A stretch of DNA of 64,000 bases. Source: an uncultured Lachnospiraceae bacterium (GTDB lineage Bacteria; Bacillota; Clostridia; Lachnospirales; Lachnospiraceae). The stretch covers positions 1-64,000 of the forward strand of contig CADCII010000005.1 in the NCBI GenBank assembly GCA_902801515.1. Reading direction: 5' to 3'. Position numbers and translations under genes: made by a program. Position 1 is the first letter of the stretch. Each line of letters starts with the position of its first letter. The notes under the pieces were generated by a model. The model did not search any database, was not told the origin of the DNA, and was given only the letters and a program-made list of their open reading frames with translations. Positions 16,978-25,362 of this stretch are shown one piece after another.

Positions 16978-18051
16978 ATGAGAAAGAGAAAGACATTATT
17001 CCTGTGCCTGCTCCTGCTGACCATGGTGATCCTGGCGGTTCCGGCACATGCCAAACAGAGAAAAATCGTAATGACGCCTGACAGTGTAAAAACTGCCGAA
17101 GCGACATATAATCCTTATTACGGGAAAAAACTGAAGATCATCAGCACGTTCAGGCTGAAGAATGTAAAGAACGATGACCGCTACAGCGTAACGGTCAGTA
17201 TAAAGAATGACCAGGGCAAGACGGTCTTCAAAAAGTCCAAAACAATCAAGGGTAAGAAGATCCGCAGTGCAAAGGGTGTGCTCCGGTACAGCTTCAAGTG
17301 GAAGGGCAAGGCGTCAAAGGGCAATTCTGCGAAGATCAAAAAAGATTACGTTGTTCCGTCCGGACAGTATCAGGTAGTCGCTGTGCTCAAGTGTAAGAGA
17401 GCAAAAGGGGCTGTGAAACCGAAGAAGGTCTCTGTATCTGCACCTCTTACAGTCGACGGCACCACGATCTCTTACACGCCTGTAAAGACAAAAGTGGTCC
17501 AGATGTACACCGGAACTGCCGAGATCGACTACTCTGCTGAGCGGATGCTGCAGGAAGCCGGCGTCAGGCTGGATATGCCGGAAGAACTGCGTGTGCGCCT
17601 GATCTATAACTATATGACAGTTCATTTCAGGCACCTTCAGGAGACCGGCAATATCAAACCGATCTACAATCTGAAAGCACTTGCATCAGAAGTTTCGGCT
17701 TACAAGGCTCTGACCAAGAAGAGAGTGAAGGCTGGAGAGGTTACGCTGACCAATAAATGGTCCGGTGAACTCAATCATTTCCTGAAACAGGCAGGAACCT
17801 GCAACAACAATGCTGCCGCGTTTGCAATCCTGTGCAACCATGTCGGTATCAAATGCAAGAGGATCTGGGGAAAAGTCTACAACGGAAGCGCAACGATGAA
17901 TCATTACTGGAACAGCGCTGTAGTGGACGGTGTCAGATGGTATTATGATATCGATGTGGAGATCCATCATTACAGCGGGAACGGCGTAAGTTCGTTCAAG
18001 CAGTATATGAAGACTCTGGAACAGTCCAAGAAAAGCCACGTCTACATGTAA
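16978..18051 (+). CDS. Secreted transglutaminase-like protein
   Basis: 357 residues. A Sec signal peptide (KRKTLFLCLLLLTMVILAVPAHA) precedes a very Lys-rich beta domain (about 25-165), then a transglutaminase-like fold. The Cys is in GTCNNNAAAFAILCNHVG (around residue 271), the His in NHYWNSAVVDG and the Asp in RWYYDIDVE, in the order Cys-His-Asp of the transglutaminase/protease superfamily. Members of this group act on wall or surface proteins outside the cell; whether this one cross-links or cuts is unknown. AGGAGG at 16962 gives a good start. It stands alone between alaS and rpsU. Its Lys content matches the other secreted proteins of the window. Confidence 0.8.
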   Translation: MRKRKTLFLCLLLLTMVILAVPAHAKQRKIVMTPDSVKTAEATYNPYYGKKLKIISTFRLKNVKNDDRYSVTVSIKNDQGKTVFKKSKTIKGKKIRSAKGVLRYSFKWKGKASKGNSAKIKKDYVVPSGQYQVVAVLKCKRAKGAVKPKKVSVSAPLTVDGTTISYTPVKTKVVQMYTGTAEIDYSAERMLQEAGVRLDMPEELRVRLIYNYMTVHFRHLQETGNIKPIYNLKALASEVSAYKALTKKRVKAGEVTLTNKWSGELNHFLKQAGTCNNNAAAFAILCNHVGIKCKRIWGKVYNGSATMNHYWNSAVVDGVRWYYDIDVEIHHYSGNGVSSFKQYMKTLEQSKKSHVYM

Positions 18052-18083
18052 ATGAAACGTGTGCACGTTAACGAAATTTATTG

Positions 18084-18113
18084 TTGACGGTGGCTGAGGG
18101 CGGGTGCTATACT
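18084..18113 (+). promoter_or_regulatory. Promoter of rpsU
   Basis: TTGACG at 18084 and TATACT at 18108 (18-bp spacer) with a TGC extension before the -10. The perfect palindrome GCACGTGC (18117-18124) sits at the likely start of transcription. Confidence 0.75.
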
Positions 18114-18184
18114 AGAGCACGTGCAGAATTTAACCTGACAGTTGGTGTGCACAATTCACAACTGGAGGGAGGGGAATATCAGGA

Positions 18185-18361
18185 ATGTCAAACATAATCG
18201 TTCGTGAAAACGAATCACTGGACAGCGCTCTGCGCCGTTTTAAGAGAAGCTGCGCGAAGGCCGGCATCCAGCAGGAGATTCGTAAGAGAGAGCATTATGA
18301 GAAGCCGTCCGTCAGACGCAAGAAGAAGTCTGAGGCTGCTCGTAAGCGCAAGTACAATTGA
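18185..18361 (+). CDS. rpsU: 30S ribosomal protein S21
   Basis: 58 residues: [19 protein letters not shown] at the start and the basic end [13 protein letters not shown], the standard bS21 sequence. It is a late-binding small-subunit protein near the 3' end of 16S rRNA, with a role in initiation. The leader is about 65 nt and has GGAGGGAGGGG a few bases before the ATG. A strong promoter upstream and a strong terminator downstream make it a single-gene unit. Confidence 0.97.
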   Translation: MSNIIVRENESLDSALRRFKRSCAKAGIQQEIRKREHYEKPSVRRKKKSEAARKRKYN

Positions 18362-18375
18362 TCTGACCGATCACG

Positions 18376-18404
18376 ACCCCGGCCTGTCAGGCCGGGGTTT
18401 TTTC
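18376..18404 (+). terminator. Intrinsic terminator after rpsU
   Basis: CCCCGGCC (18377-18384), 5-nt loop, GGCCGGGG (18390-18397), then a run of six T. Confidence 0.93.
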
Positions 18405-18420
18405 TATATCAATATATGCG

Positions 18421-19212
18421 ATGGGAAAATTAAAACTGTCACATTATAAGATACATCTGAGCAGATACGGCCTGAAAGCAGACAGGCCTTTTTGTGCTGC
18501 AGTGCTGGCGGATCTTCATAACCGGGTTTACGGCATGGATGTAGACCGGGTTGCGGATGCCGTGCGCAGCTGCGGCTGTGACCTGGTTCTCTCCGCAGGG
18601 GACCTGGTAGTGATGAAGGCAGGTCATTTTGCAACGGATAAAGCGCTGGAACTGGTCAGGATGCTGGCTGCGGACTATCCGGTATATACAGCGAACGGCA
18701 ACCATGAGACACGCATGAAGCGGCTGTTTCCGGAGGAATACGACAAGTACACACAAAAGCTTGCCAGTCTCGGGGCAGTGAACCTGGTCAATGAATCCAT
18801 ACAGACCCGTATCTGTTCGGTTCCGTTCAATATAGCGGGGCTTGAACTTGAGAGGGCTTATTTTCACGGATCAGTCCGCAAGGTGCTGGACACGAAGTCT
18901 GTAACGGACAGAGTAGGGGAGAGACAGGCAGATGCGTTCAACATCCTTCTCGCCCACCATCCGCGTTATTTCGACGCTTATGCCGGATGGGGCGCAGACC
19001 TGACGCTTTCGGGACATCTGCACGGAGGCATCGTGAGACTTCCTGTTATCGGAGGGGTCATCAGCCCGGATCCATGCCTGTTTCCGCACTATGACCACGG
19101 GCGGTATACGAAAGGACGGTCCTCAATGATCGTCAGCGCGGGGCTCGGAACCCATACGATCAATCTCAGGATCAATAATCCCGCGGAACTGGTTCTGATC
19201 GACTTTGAGTAA
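18421..19212 (+). CDS. Metallophosphoesterase
   Basis: 263 residues, soluble. The five metal motifs of the calcineurin-like family are present in order: ADLHNRVYG, LSAGDLVV, NGNHETR, LAHHPRYFD and LSGHLHGG. Relatives (YkuE/YaeI type) act on phospholipid-like or nucleotide phosphodiesters, but most of those have an N-terminal membrane anchor and this one does not. The ATG follows directly after the rpsU terminator and no clear ribosome binding site is visible, so the start is less certain than the frame. The next gene, scpA, begins 21 nt downstream. Confidence 0.85.
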   Translation: MGKLKLSHYKIHLSRYGLKADRPFCAAVLADLHNRVYGMDVDRVADAVRSCGCDLVLSAGDLVVMKAGHFATDKALELVRMLAADYPVYTANGNHETRMKRLFPEEYDKYTQKLASLGAVNLVNESIQTRICSVPFNIAGLELERAYFHGSVRKVLDTKSVTDRVGERQADAFNILLAHHPRYFDAYAGWGADLTLSGHLHGGIVRLPVIGGVISPDPCLFPHYDHGRYTKGRSSMIVSAGLGTHTINLRINNPAELVLIDFE

Positions 19213-19233
19213 ATGCAGGCAGGCTGAGGATAT

Positions 19234-20061
19234 ATGGCGATTGAAGTGAAACTTCAGGCATTTGAAGGACCGCTGGACCTTCTTCTGCATCTGATCGATA
19301 AAAATAAAGTAAATATCTATGATATTCCGATCTCGCTTATCACGGAGCAGTATATGGCATATATTGACGCCATGACAGAAGCACAGATGCAGATGGATCT
19401 CATGAGCGAGTTTCTGGTCATGGCCGCGACGCTTCTGGATATCAAGTCCAGGATGCTGCTTCCGGCAGACAAGGACGAAGAGGGAGAGGAGATCGACCCC
19501 AGAGAGGAACTGGTACGTCAGCTGCTGGAGTATAAGACATACAAGTATATGTCTTTCGAACTGCGGGACCGTGAAACGAATGCCGCGGGCGTTTATTTCA
19601 GGAGACAGTCGATCCCTTCAGAGGTCAGGCAGTACAGGGAACCGGTCGACCCGGACAAGGTGCTGGACAGCGCGGGTGTGACACTGCAGGGTCTGTACAA
19701 GACCTTTCAGGAAGTCATGAGGAGAAGAGAGGATCTGAGGGATCCGATCAGAGCGAATTTCGGAAGGATCGAGAAAGAGCAGATCGACGCCGGGGAAACC
19801 ATGCAGTTTGTTGAGCGGTATATCATGAACCGCCGCCGCTGCACCTTCCGCAAACTTCTGATGCTCAGAAGCGGCAGGATGTATGCGGTCGTGACTTTCC
19901 TGACGGTCCTGGAACTGATGAAGCGCGGCCACATCTATGTGGTGCAGGATGAGAATTTCGGTGAGATCGAGATTGAGGCAAACGACAGATCTCAGTGGAA
20001 TGAGGACGAAGAGGATTACATGAGCGAATGGACAGAGGAGTCCGATTCGCCTGTACAGTGA
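19234..20061 (+). CDS. scpA: Segregation and condensation protein A
   Basis: 275 residues. The ScpA kleisin signature FEGPLDLLLHLIDKNKVNIYDI is split around residues 10-31, followed by ISLITEQYMAYI and SEFLVMAATLLDIKSRMLLP. The C-terminal winged helix is present (TFLTVLELMKRGHIYVVQ). It bridges the SMC dimer and ScpB in chromosome condensation. It has an acidic C-terminal tail. It is followed by scpB after 10 nt. Confidence 0.96.
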   Translation: MAIEVKLQAFEGPLDLLLHLIDKNKVNIYDIPISLITEQYMAYIDAMTEAQMQMDLMSEFLVMAATLLDIKSRMLLPADKDEEGEEIDPREELVRQLLEYKTYKYMSFELRDRETNAAGVYFRRQSIPSEVRQYREPVDPDKVLDSAGVTLQGLYKTFQEVMRRREDLRDPIRANFGRIEKEQIDAGETMQFVERYIMNRRRCTFRKLLMLRSGRMYAVVTFLTVLELMKRGHIYVVQDENFGEIEIEANDRSQWNEDEEDYMSEWTEESDSPVQ

Positions 20062-20071
20062 GGCAGTTGAA

Positions 20072-20713
20072 ATGGCACAGCTTAAACTGGAAACGAGAAA
20101 CGGAGAGCTGACAACGGTCGAAGAGGGACCGGATCAGCTGCCCGGGGATATAACCGCACTGAAGGCAGCTGTTGAGGCGGTTTTATTTACCATGGGAGAT
20201 TCGGTGGACCTGGATACGCTTTCCGCGGTTCTGAATCTGAAACCTGCGGACACTCAGACCGTTATCGACCAACTGGCAGAGGACTATGAGTCATCCGGCC
20301 GCGGCATCCGGATCATCCGTCTGGAAGACCGTTATCAGCTTGCGACCAAGAAGGAACTCTATCCGGTGCTTATACGGATGGTCAGGCAGCCGCAGAAGAT
20401 CAATCTGACGGATGTAGTGATGGAGACTCTGTCGATCATTGCCTACAAGCAGCCGGTGACCAGAGTCGAGATCGAGAAGATCAGAGGCGTGAAGTGTGAC
20501 CATGCGATCAACCGCCTGATAGAGTTCGGGCTGATCCGCGAGGTCGGGCGGCTGGATGCGCCCGGGCGTCCGATCATGTTCGGAACGACGGAAGAATTTC
20601 TTCGTCATTTCGGGACGGATTCGCTGGACGAGCTTCCCAGGATCAATCCGGTGAAGGTAGAGGACTTCAAGGCAGAAGCAGAGCAGGAGGCCAAACTGAA
20701 ACTGGAGGTATGA
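20072..20713 (+). CDS. scpB: Segregation and condensation protein B
   Basis: 213 residues with two winged-helix domains: AAVEAVLFTMGDSVDLDTLS and the conserved LSIIAYKQPVTRVEIEKIRGV, then LIREVGRLDAPGRPIMFGTT. It binds ScpA and completes the SMC complex. The next frame overlaps the last four bases (ATGA), but the preferred start of that gene is further in. Confidence 0.96.
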   Translation: MAQLKLETRNGELTTVEEGPDQLPGDITALKAAVEAVLFTMGDSVDLDTLSAVLNLKPADTQTVIDQLAEDYESSGRGIRIIRLEDRYQLATKKELYPVLIRMVRQPQKINLTDVVMETLSIIAYKQPVTRVEIEKIRGVKCDHAINRLIEFGLIREVGRLDAPGRPIMFGTTEEFLRHFGTDSLDELPRINPVKVEDFKAEAEQEAKLKLEV

Positions 20714-20778
20714 CTCTGAGAGACAGGAGCATACCGTTGTCCCGGATGCGGTCCGGGATTATGAGGAGGATCAGGGAT

Positions 20779-21783
20779 ATGCGGGAATTCTATGAAAGAC
20801 TGGAAAAGCTGGATTACGACAGGGACAATGAAGTGATCACGGTGGTCCGGGGTGAGCATACAGGGGCAAAGGTCCTGCTGACAGACGGACAGGTGGTATA
20901 CACCTCTTCGGCGGATCTGGAGACAGTTCTGAAGAAACTTCCGGAGGATTCCGTCTACAGGGAAAAACTCGGACACATACAGACCCTTGTGGTATGCGGG
21001 GCAGGTTTTGTCGGACAGTCTGTGATACGGCTCGGAAAGTTCCTTGGCTGGAGAGTGCTGTCGGTTGAAGACCGTCCTGAGTATGCGAAGGAAGCGCAGA
21101 CTGCCGGCGCGGACGAAGTTCTGTGCGGCTCATTTTCCGATGTGCTCTCCGGGATCTCTTATGACGAAGACATCTTTTTTGTGATCGTCACACGTGAGCA
21201 CAGTTATGACAAAGCCTGCCTGGATGAGATACTGAAGCATCCCTTCGGATACCTGGGGATGATGGGAAGCCATAAGAGAGCCGCCGGGATGAAGAAGACG
21301 CTTAAAGAGGCGAACTGGCCAGAGGATGTGATCGCGAAACTCCATGCTCCCATCGGGATATCCGTCGGTGCGCAGACGCCGGAGGAGATTGCTGTTTCCA
21401 TCGCTGCCGAGATGATCTGCGAAAAGCAGAAACAGAATGGGAGATATCATTTTCCGGATGATATCATGCACGGGATCCGCGGCGTATACGGTAAACAGGA
21501 AGGCGGAGAGACGCACGCAGTGCTTGCTACGATCATCCGCCAGATTGGATCCACTCCGCGCAAGGCCGGCGCGAGGATGCTGGTATACCCGGACGGGTCT
21601 GCAACCGGTACGATCGGCGGAGGATCCATGGAAGGTGCAGTGATCCGCAGGGCTGTGGAGGCACTGCGCGATCCGTCATCCTTTGAGCCGTCACTTCTGA
21701 CAGTGGACCTTACAGGACGGTACGGCGAATACGCGGATATGATGTGCGGCGGGATCACAGAGATCTTTGTGGAACTTATTTAA
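20779..21783 (+). CDS. XdhC/CoxI family protein with reversed domain order
   Basis: 334 residues from 20779; this ATG is nine bases after AGGAGG at 20764. A longer frame starts at 20710 but adds residues unlike the family. Residues ~1-60 look like a worn CoxI domain (VITVVRGEHTGAKVLLTDG). The Rossmann XdhC_C domain follows (LVVCGAGFVGQSVIRLGKFLG, GYLGMMGSHKRAAGM, PIGISVGAQTPEEIAVSIAAE). A complete CoxI domain ends the protein (IIRQIGSTPRKAGARMLV, GTIGGGSMEGAVI, CGGITEIFV). Usual XdhC proteins have CoxI first and the Rossmann domain last. Family role: insertion or sulfuration of molybdenum cofactor in xanthine dehydrogenase-type enzymes. No molybdenum hydroxylase is in the window. Confidence 0.85.
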   Translation: MREFYERLEKLDYDRDNEVITVVRGEHTGAKVLLTDGQVVYTSSADLETVLKKLPEDSVYREKLGHIQTLVVCGAGFVGQSVIRLGKFLGWRVLSVEDRPEYAKEAQTAGADEVLCGSFSDVLSGISYDEDIFFVIVTREHSYDKACLDEILKHPFGYLGMMGSHKRAAGMKKTLKEANWPEDVIAKLHAPIGISVGAQTPEEIAVSIAAEMICEKQKQNGRYHFPDDIMHGIRGVYGKQEGGETHAVLATIIRQIGSTPRKAGARMLVYPDGSATGTIGGGSMEGAVIRRAVEALRDPSSFEPSLLTVDLTGRYGEYADMMCGGITEIFVELI

Positions 21784-21836
21784 TCGACGTAACAAATCTT
21801 AAGAATTTATTCATGTTCTTTTTAGAGTCAGACTTA

Positions 21837-21855
21837 TATAATTAATATATATAAT
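21837..21855 (+). promoter_or_regulatory. AT-rich promoter region of L,D-transpeptidase 1
   Basis: Two possible -10 boxes TATAAT (21837-21842 and 21850-21855) in a very AT-rich stretch; no good -35 box is seen. The gene begins at 21890. Confidence 0.35.
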
Positions 21856-21889
21856 TATGCATTTAATATTAAGGGAGGGGCACAAAGAC

Positions 21890-22741
21890 ATGAAACATCG
21901 GGTATGGAAGCATGTAGCAGTCGTTGCAATGACTCTTGCGCTCACATTTGCAGAGTTCGCGGGTGTAGCGTCGGCAAAGCCGGCTGATGAAGTATGGAAA
22001 AACAGGGCTGTTACAATTCAGGCTAAGAACCCTGGCACTCAGTTAGTCAGAACCGTTTACTGGACGGCTAAAGTGAAAAGGGGGCTCAAGGGTAGGGTTG
22101 TCAGAAATACAAAGAACACCAGAGATGCAAAGATTGGCAAGAAAGTCAAGATCAAAAGTGGTACAAAGGTTACTATTATTCAGAGAGACTACCACGAGAA
22201 AAAGGGCGTAAGCCAGTGCATGCTGAAAAATGGCAGGGAAATCTACATCAAGAACAAATATCTGAAGATGATCAAACCGCTCTGCACAGGCAAGTCCGGT
22301 GATTACAGTGTGGCAACGAAGGAAGCGTATGTTAATGGAACTGCGAATGATGCAGGTACCGGAAAGATTTCGAGCCAGACACCATATCTGATCTGGATCA
22401 GCCTTGACAAACAGAGGGTGAATGTGTTCACTCGTTCCAATGGCAGGTGGGTTCTTAATACTGATAAAGTATGGAAAACCTCTACCGGTAAGGTGGATTC
22501 ACCAACTTTTGATCAGTCATTTAAATCGATATTCAGGGTTCAGAAGAGAGATAAGAGTGTTCTGGGACTTAAGTGGTACACATTCGTTTATGGCTACGGT
22601 ATCCATAAGTTCCCGGGCAGCGGCATGAACAAGGTTATCGGAATCAAACCGGTCTCCCACAGTTGCATACGTATTCCGGAAGCCGGCGCAATCTGGATCT
22701 TCAATAATATCCCGGATAAGACTCGCGTGTGGGTCTGGTAA
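21890..22741 (+). CDS. L,D-transpeptidase (YkuD fold), paralogue 1
   Basis: 283 residues. The start at 21890 is chosen because AGGGAGGGG lies 9 to 17 bases before it and a signal peptide follows directly (cleavage likely after GVASA). Residues ~35-135 form a basic SH3-like region. The YkuD domain starts near TPYLVWISLDKQRVNVF and ends with the catalytic motif: His in YGYGIHKFPGSG and Cys259 in PVSHSCIRIPEAG. The usual SHGC is SHSC here. Function: 3-3 cross-linking of peptidoglycan stem peptides, or fixing a protein to them, outside the membrane. It is one of three paralogues (34658, 48727) sharing LDKQRVNVF and similar stretches. It is richer in A+T than its neighbours. Confidence 0.87.
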   Translation: MKHRVWKHVAVVAMTLALTFAEFAGVASAKPADEVWKNRAVTIQAKNPGTQLVRTVYWTAKVKRGLKGRVVRNTKNTRDAKIGKKVKIKSGTKVTIIQRDYHEKKGVSQCMLKNGREIYIKNKYLKMIKPLCTGKSGDYSVATKEAYVNGTANDAGTGKISSQTPYLIWISLDKQRVNVFTRSNGRWVLNTDKVWKTSTGKVDSPTFDQSFKSIFRVQKRDKSVLGLKWYTFVYGYGIHKFPGSGMNKVIGIKPVSHSCIRIPEAGAIWIFNNIPDKTRVWVW

Positions 22742-22765
22742 TCTGAAAACGATTTAAATAAGGCG

Positions 22766-22795
22766 AAGGCAAGTCCTTTTGGACTTGCCTTTTTT
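22766..22795 (+). terminator. Intrinsic terminator after L,D-transpeptidase 1
   Basis: AAGGCAAGTCC (22766-22776), TTTT loop, GGACTTGCCTT (22781-22791), and a T run to 22795. Confidence 0.95.
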
Positions 22796-22856
22796 GCGTT
22801 TTTCACGTACTATATCATATGGCGATTTTTGATTTCTAATTGATGGAGGTCTTGGT

Positions 22857-24287
22857 ATGAGCAATACAGCACAGAGCAAGGCAGCAGACAGAATTGCTGC
22901 ACTGCTTGATGACAACAGTTTCGTTGAGATTGGCTCGCTTGTTACGGCAAGAAGCACCGATTTCAACCTGTCAGACGAGAAGGCTCCTTCGGATGGCGTC
23001 ATCACGGGATATGGCCTGATCGATGACAGCCTGGTCTACGTCTACAGTCAGGACGCGTCGGTCCTTGGCGGCAGCATCGGCGAGATGCACGCAAGGAAGA
23101 TCGCCCGTCTGTATGACCTGGCCATGAAGATGGGGGCACCGGTGATCGGGCTTCTCGATAGCGCAGGTATGAGACTTCAGGAGTCTACGGACGCACTGAA
23201 CGCATTCGGCGCTCTGTACAGGAAGATGGCCCTTGCCAGCGGAGTGATCCCTCAGATCACCGCTGTACTGGGCAACTGCGGCGGCGGTCTTGCGGTTGCT
23301 GCAGGAATGAGCGATTTCGTGTTCATGGAAGGAAGCAGTGCAAAACTCTTCGTGAATTCTCCGAACGCTCTCGCAGGCAACAAGGAAGAAGATACTGCAT
23401 CCGCACAGTTCCAGAGTGAGATGAGCGGCCTGGCAGACTTCGTAGGTACAGAGGAGGATATCCTGGCACAGATCCGTACCCTGGTATCCATTCTCCCGGC
23501 CAACAATGCAGACGAGGCTCCGCTTACCGAAGCCGGCGATGATCTGAACAGAGTATGTGAAGGCCTGGAAGGTGCTGTCGGCGACACTTCGATCCTGCTC
23601 AGCCAGATTTCAGACGGCAACCTGCTGTGCGAAGTCAAGGCAGCTTCCGCCAGAGAGATGGTTACCGGTTTCATTAAGATGAATGGAACTACGGTCGGTG
23701 CTGTTGCAAACCGTACTGAAGTTTACAGTGCGGATGGAGAGAAGGAGGCTGATTTCCAGCCCCAGCTCACTGCCAAAGGATGTGAGAAGGCAGCAAGATT
23801 CGTGGAATTTTGCGATGCTTTCGACATTCCGGTACTGACACTGACCAACGCCACCGGCTTCCGTGCGGACAAGCACAATGAGTTCCGCATTGCCAGAGCG
23901 GCGGCAAAGTTGACCGCAGCACTCGCAGAAGCGACGGTTCCGAAGGTTAATGTAATCGTCGGCAAGGCATTCGGATCTGCATATACGATCATGAATAGCC
24001 AGGCACTCGGCGCAGATCTGACCTTCGCATGGGACACTGCGCAGATCGGAATGATGGATGCCAAACTTGCTGCCGGCATCATGTATGACGGCAAGGATGC
24101 GGATACGCTTGCGACGAAGGCTGCGGAGTACGCACAGCTCCAGGAGAGCGTCAGTGCAGCGGCGCAGCGCGGATATGTTGATACCGTGATCAAGGCGGAA
24201 GATACACGCAAGATGGTGATCGGCGCATTCGAGATGCTTTATACCAAGTCTGAGGAGCGTCCTGACAAGAAGCACGGAACGGTTTGA
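22857..24287 (+). CDS. Biotin-dependent carboxyltransferase (acyl-CoA type, MmdA/12S-like)
   Basis: 476 residues with two crotonase-like halves. First half: ASVLGGSIGEMHARKIARL, VIGLLDSAGMRLQES and oxyanion-type GNCGGGLAVAAG. Second half: TNATGFRADKHNEFRIARAA, KAFGSAYTIMNSQALGAD. It is a little shorter than MmdA/PccB (about 510-530). The usual DxPGF-type loop reads TNATGFRA, so the CoA substrate may differ from methylmalonyl-CoA. It moves CO2 between an acyl-CoA and the biotin on the carrier encoded two genes later. GGAGG at 22845 marks the start. First gene of a five-gene operon with oadG, carrier, oadB and oadA. Confidence 0.85.
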   Translation: MSNTAQSKAADRIAALLDDNSFVEIGSLVTARSTDFNLSDEKAPSDGVITGYGLIDDSLVYVYSQDASVLGGSIGEMHARKIARLYDLAMKMGAPVIGLLDSAGMRLQESTDALNAFGALYRKMALASGVIPQITAVLGNCGGGLAVAAGMSDFVFMEGSSAKLFVNSPNALAGNKEEDTASAQFQSEMSGLADFVGTEEDILAQIRTLVSILPANNADEAPLTEAGDDLNRVCEGLEGAVGDTSILLSQISDGNLLCEVKAASAREMVTGFIKMNGTTVGAVANRTEVYSADGEKEADFQPQLTAKGCEKAARFVEFCDAFDIPVLTLTNATGFRADKHNEFRIARAAAKLTAALAEATVPKVNVIVGKAFGSAYTIMNSQALGADLTFAWDTAQIGMMDAKLAAGIMYDGKDADTLATKAAEYAQLQESVSAAAQRGYVDTVIKAEDTRKMVIGAFEMLYTKSEERPDKKHGTV

Positions 24288-24297
24288 GTGAGGTGAC

Positions 24298-25296
24298 ATG
24301 CAGATGAGAAAGAGAATATACGCGATTCTGCTTGCCACGGTGCTCGCGGGCTCCCTCGCATCCGGATGCATGACAGCTTTTGCATCTGAAACTGAGGCGG
24401 TCGTAAGCGGGACCGAAGCGGAAGGAAGCGAAGCCCTTCAGGCGAATGAGACGGAGGCAGAGACTGAAGCCGAAGCGGCGACAGCACCTGCCGGTCTTGA
24501 GCCGAAGGAAACCACCGGCGATCCCGGCTGGGAAGCGCAGTACCCTGCGCTTGAGGCACAGGTGGAGCAGCAGCTGACAACGCTGTCTTCCATGAGCGCG
24601 GAGCAGATTGAACAGCTGATCACAAACTACAATAGAGAAATTAACCTTGGGGTCAGAGATATTGCGAATTCCATGAAGGATTCCTCCACTCTGACGGATC
24701 AGGACGATACCACTATGGCTACCGTCAAGATGCTCCGCAACTGGTATGGAATGATGGATTCCTGCGGAGAGTACCAGGGCGTCGAAGAATATACAGCAGA
24801 TATGACGGATAACGTCATCACCCTGGATCTGGTGACAAAATATGCGCAGGCAGAGAAAGACAATGCCACCGTTGATGTAAAGTTCACCTACGATCTGAAC
24901 AAAAATATATCTCTTATGAGATGGGATCTGACGGATTCCTTCCAGACCTCTATCAAGAGAGCAGCAATGAATACTCTGATCGGTCTGGGAACGGTCTTTG
25001 TTGTTCTTATGTTCCTGTCCTTTGTGATCAGCCAGATCCACTGGGTACCGGATATCCTGGAAGGAAAGAAGAAGAGCAAAGAGGCAGCTGAGGCGGCAGC
25101 CAGGGCGGCAGTACCTGCGCCCGCAGCGGCACCGGCTGTGCAGGAAGTTGTTGAAGAAGCGGCAGAAGAGACGGATGATCTTGAACTGGTGGCAGTTATC
25201 ACCGCAGCAATCGCGGCAAGTGAACAGGCTCCGGCAGATGGATTTGTAGTCCGTTCGATCCGCAGAAGAGGCAGAAAGAGTAACTGGAGAGCATAA
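24298..25296 (+). CDS. OadG-family subunit with signal peptide and large external domain
   Basis: 332 residues, far longer than classical OadG (~80-120). It begins with a signal peptide (RKRIYAILLATVLAGSLASG; a Cys follows but the lipobox is imperfect), then a Glu/Thr-rich spacer and an external domain of ~150 residues (QLTTLSSMSAEQIEQLI onward). A single membrane span follows (LIGLGTVFVVLMFLSFVIS, about 223-241). The cytosolic end is Ala/Glu-rich and closes with the OadG tail ELVAVITAAIAAS and DGFVVRSIRRRG. OadG anchors and assembles the Na+ pump. The spacing to GAGGTG favours ATG 24304 over 24298. It lies 10 nt after the carboxyltransferase gene. Confidence 0.85.
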   Translation: MQMRKRIYAILLATVLAGSLASGCMTAFASETEAVVSGTEAEGSEALQANETEAETEAEAATAPAGLEPKETTGDPGWEAQYPALEAQVEQQLTTLSSMSAEQIEQLITNYNREINLGVRDIANSMKDSSTLTDQDDTTMATVKMLRNWYGMMDSCGEYQGVEEYTADMTDNVITLDLVTKYAQAEKDNATVDVKFTYDLNKNISLMRWDLTDSFQTSIKRAAMNTLIGLGTVFVVLMFLSFVISQIHWVPDILEGKKKSKEAAEAAARAAVPAPAAAPAVQEVVEEAAEETDDLELVAVITAAIAASEQAPADGFVVRSIRRRGRKSNWRA

Positions 25297-25362
25297 GAGA
25301 GCTCTATAGACCGCTGCCTGTCAGCGGAATTGATCATAACTACATAAAGGAGAATGTTTGAG

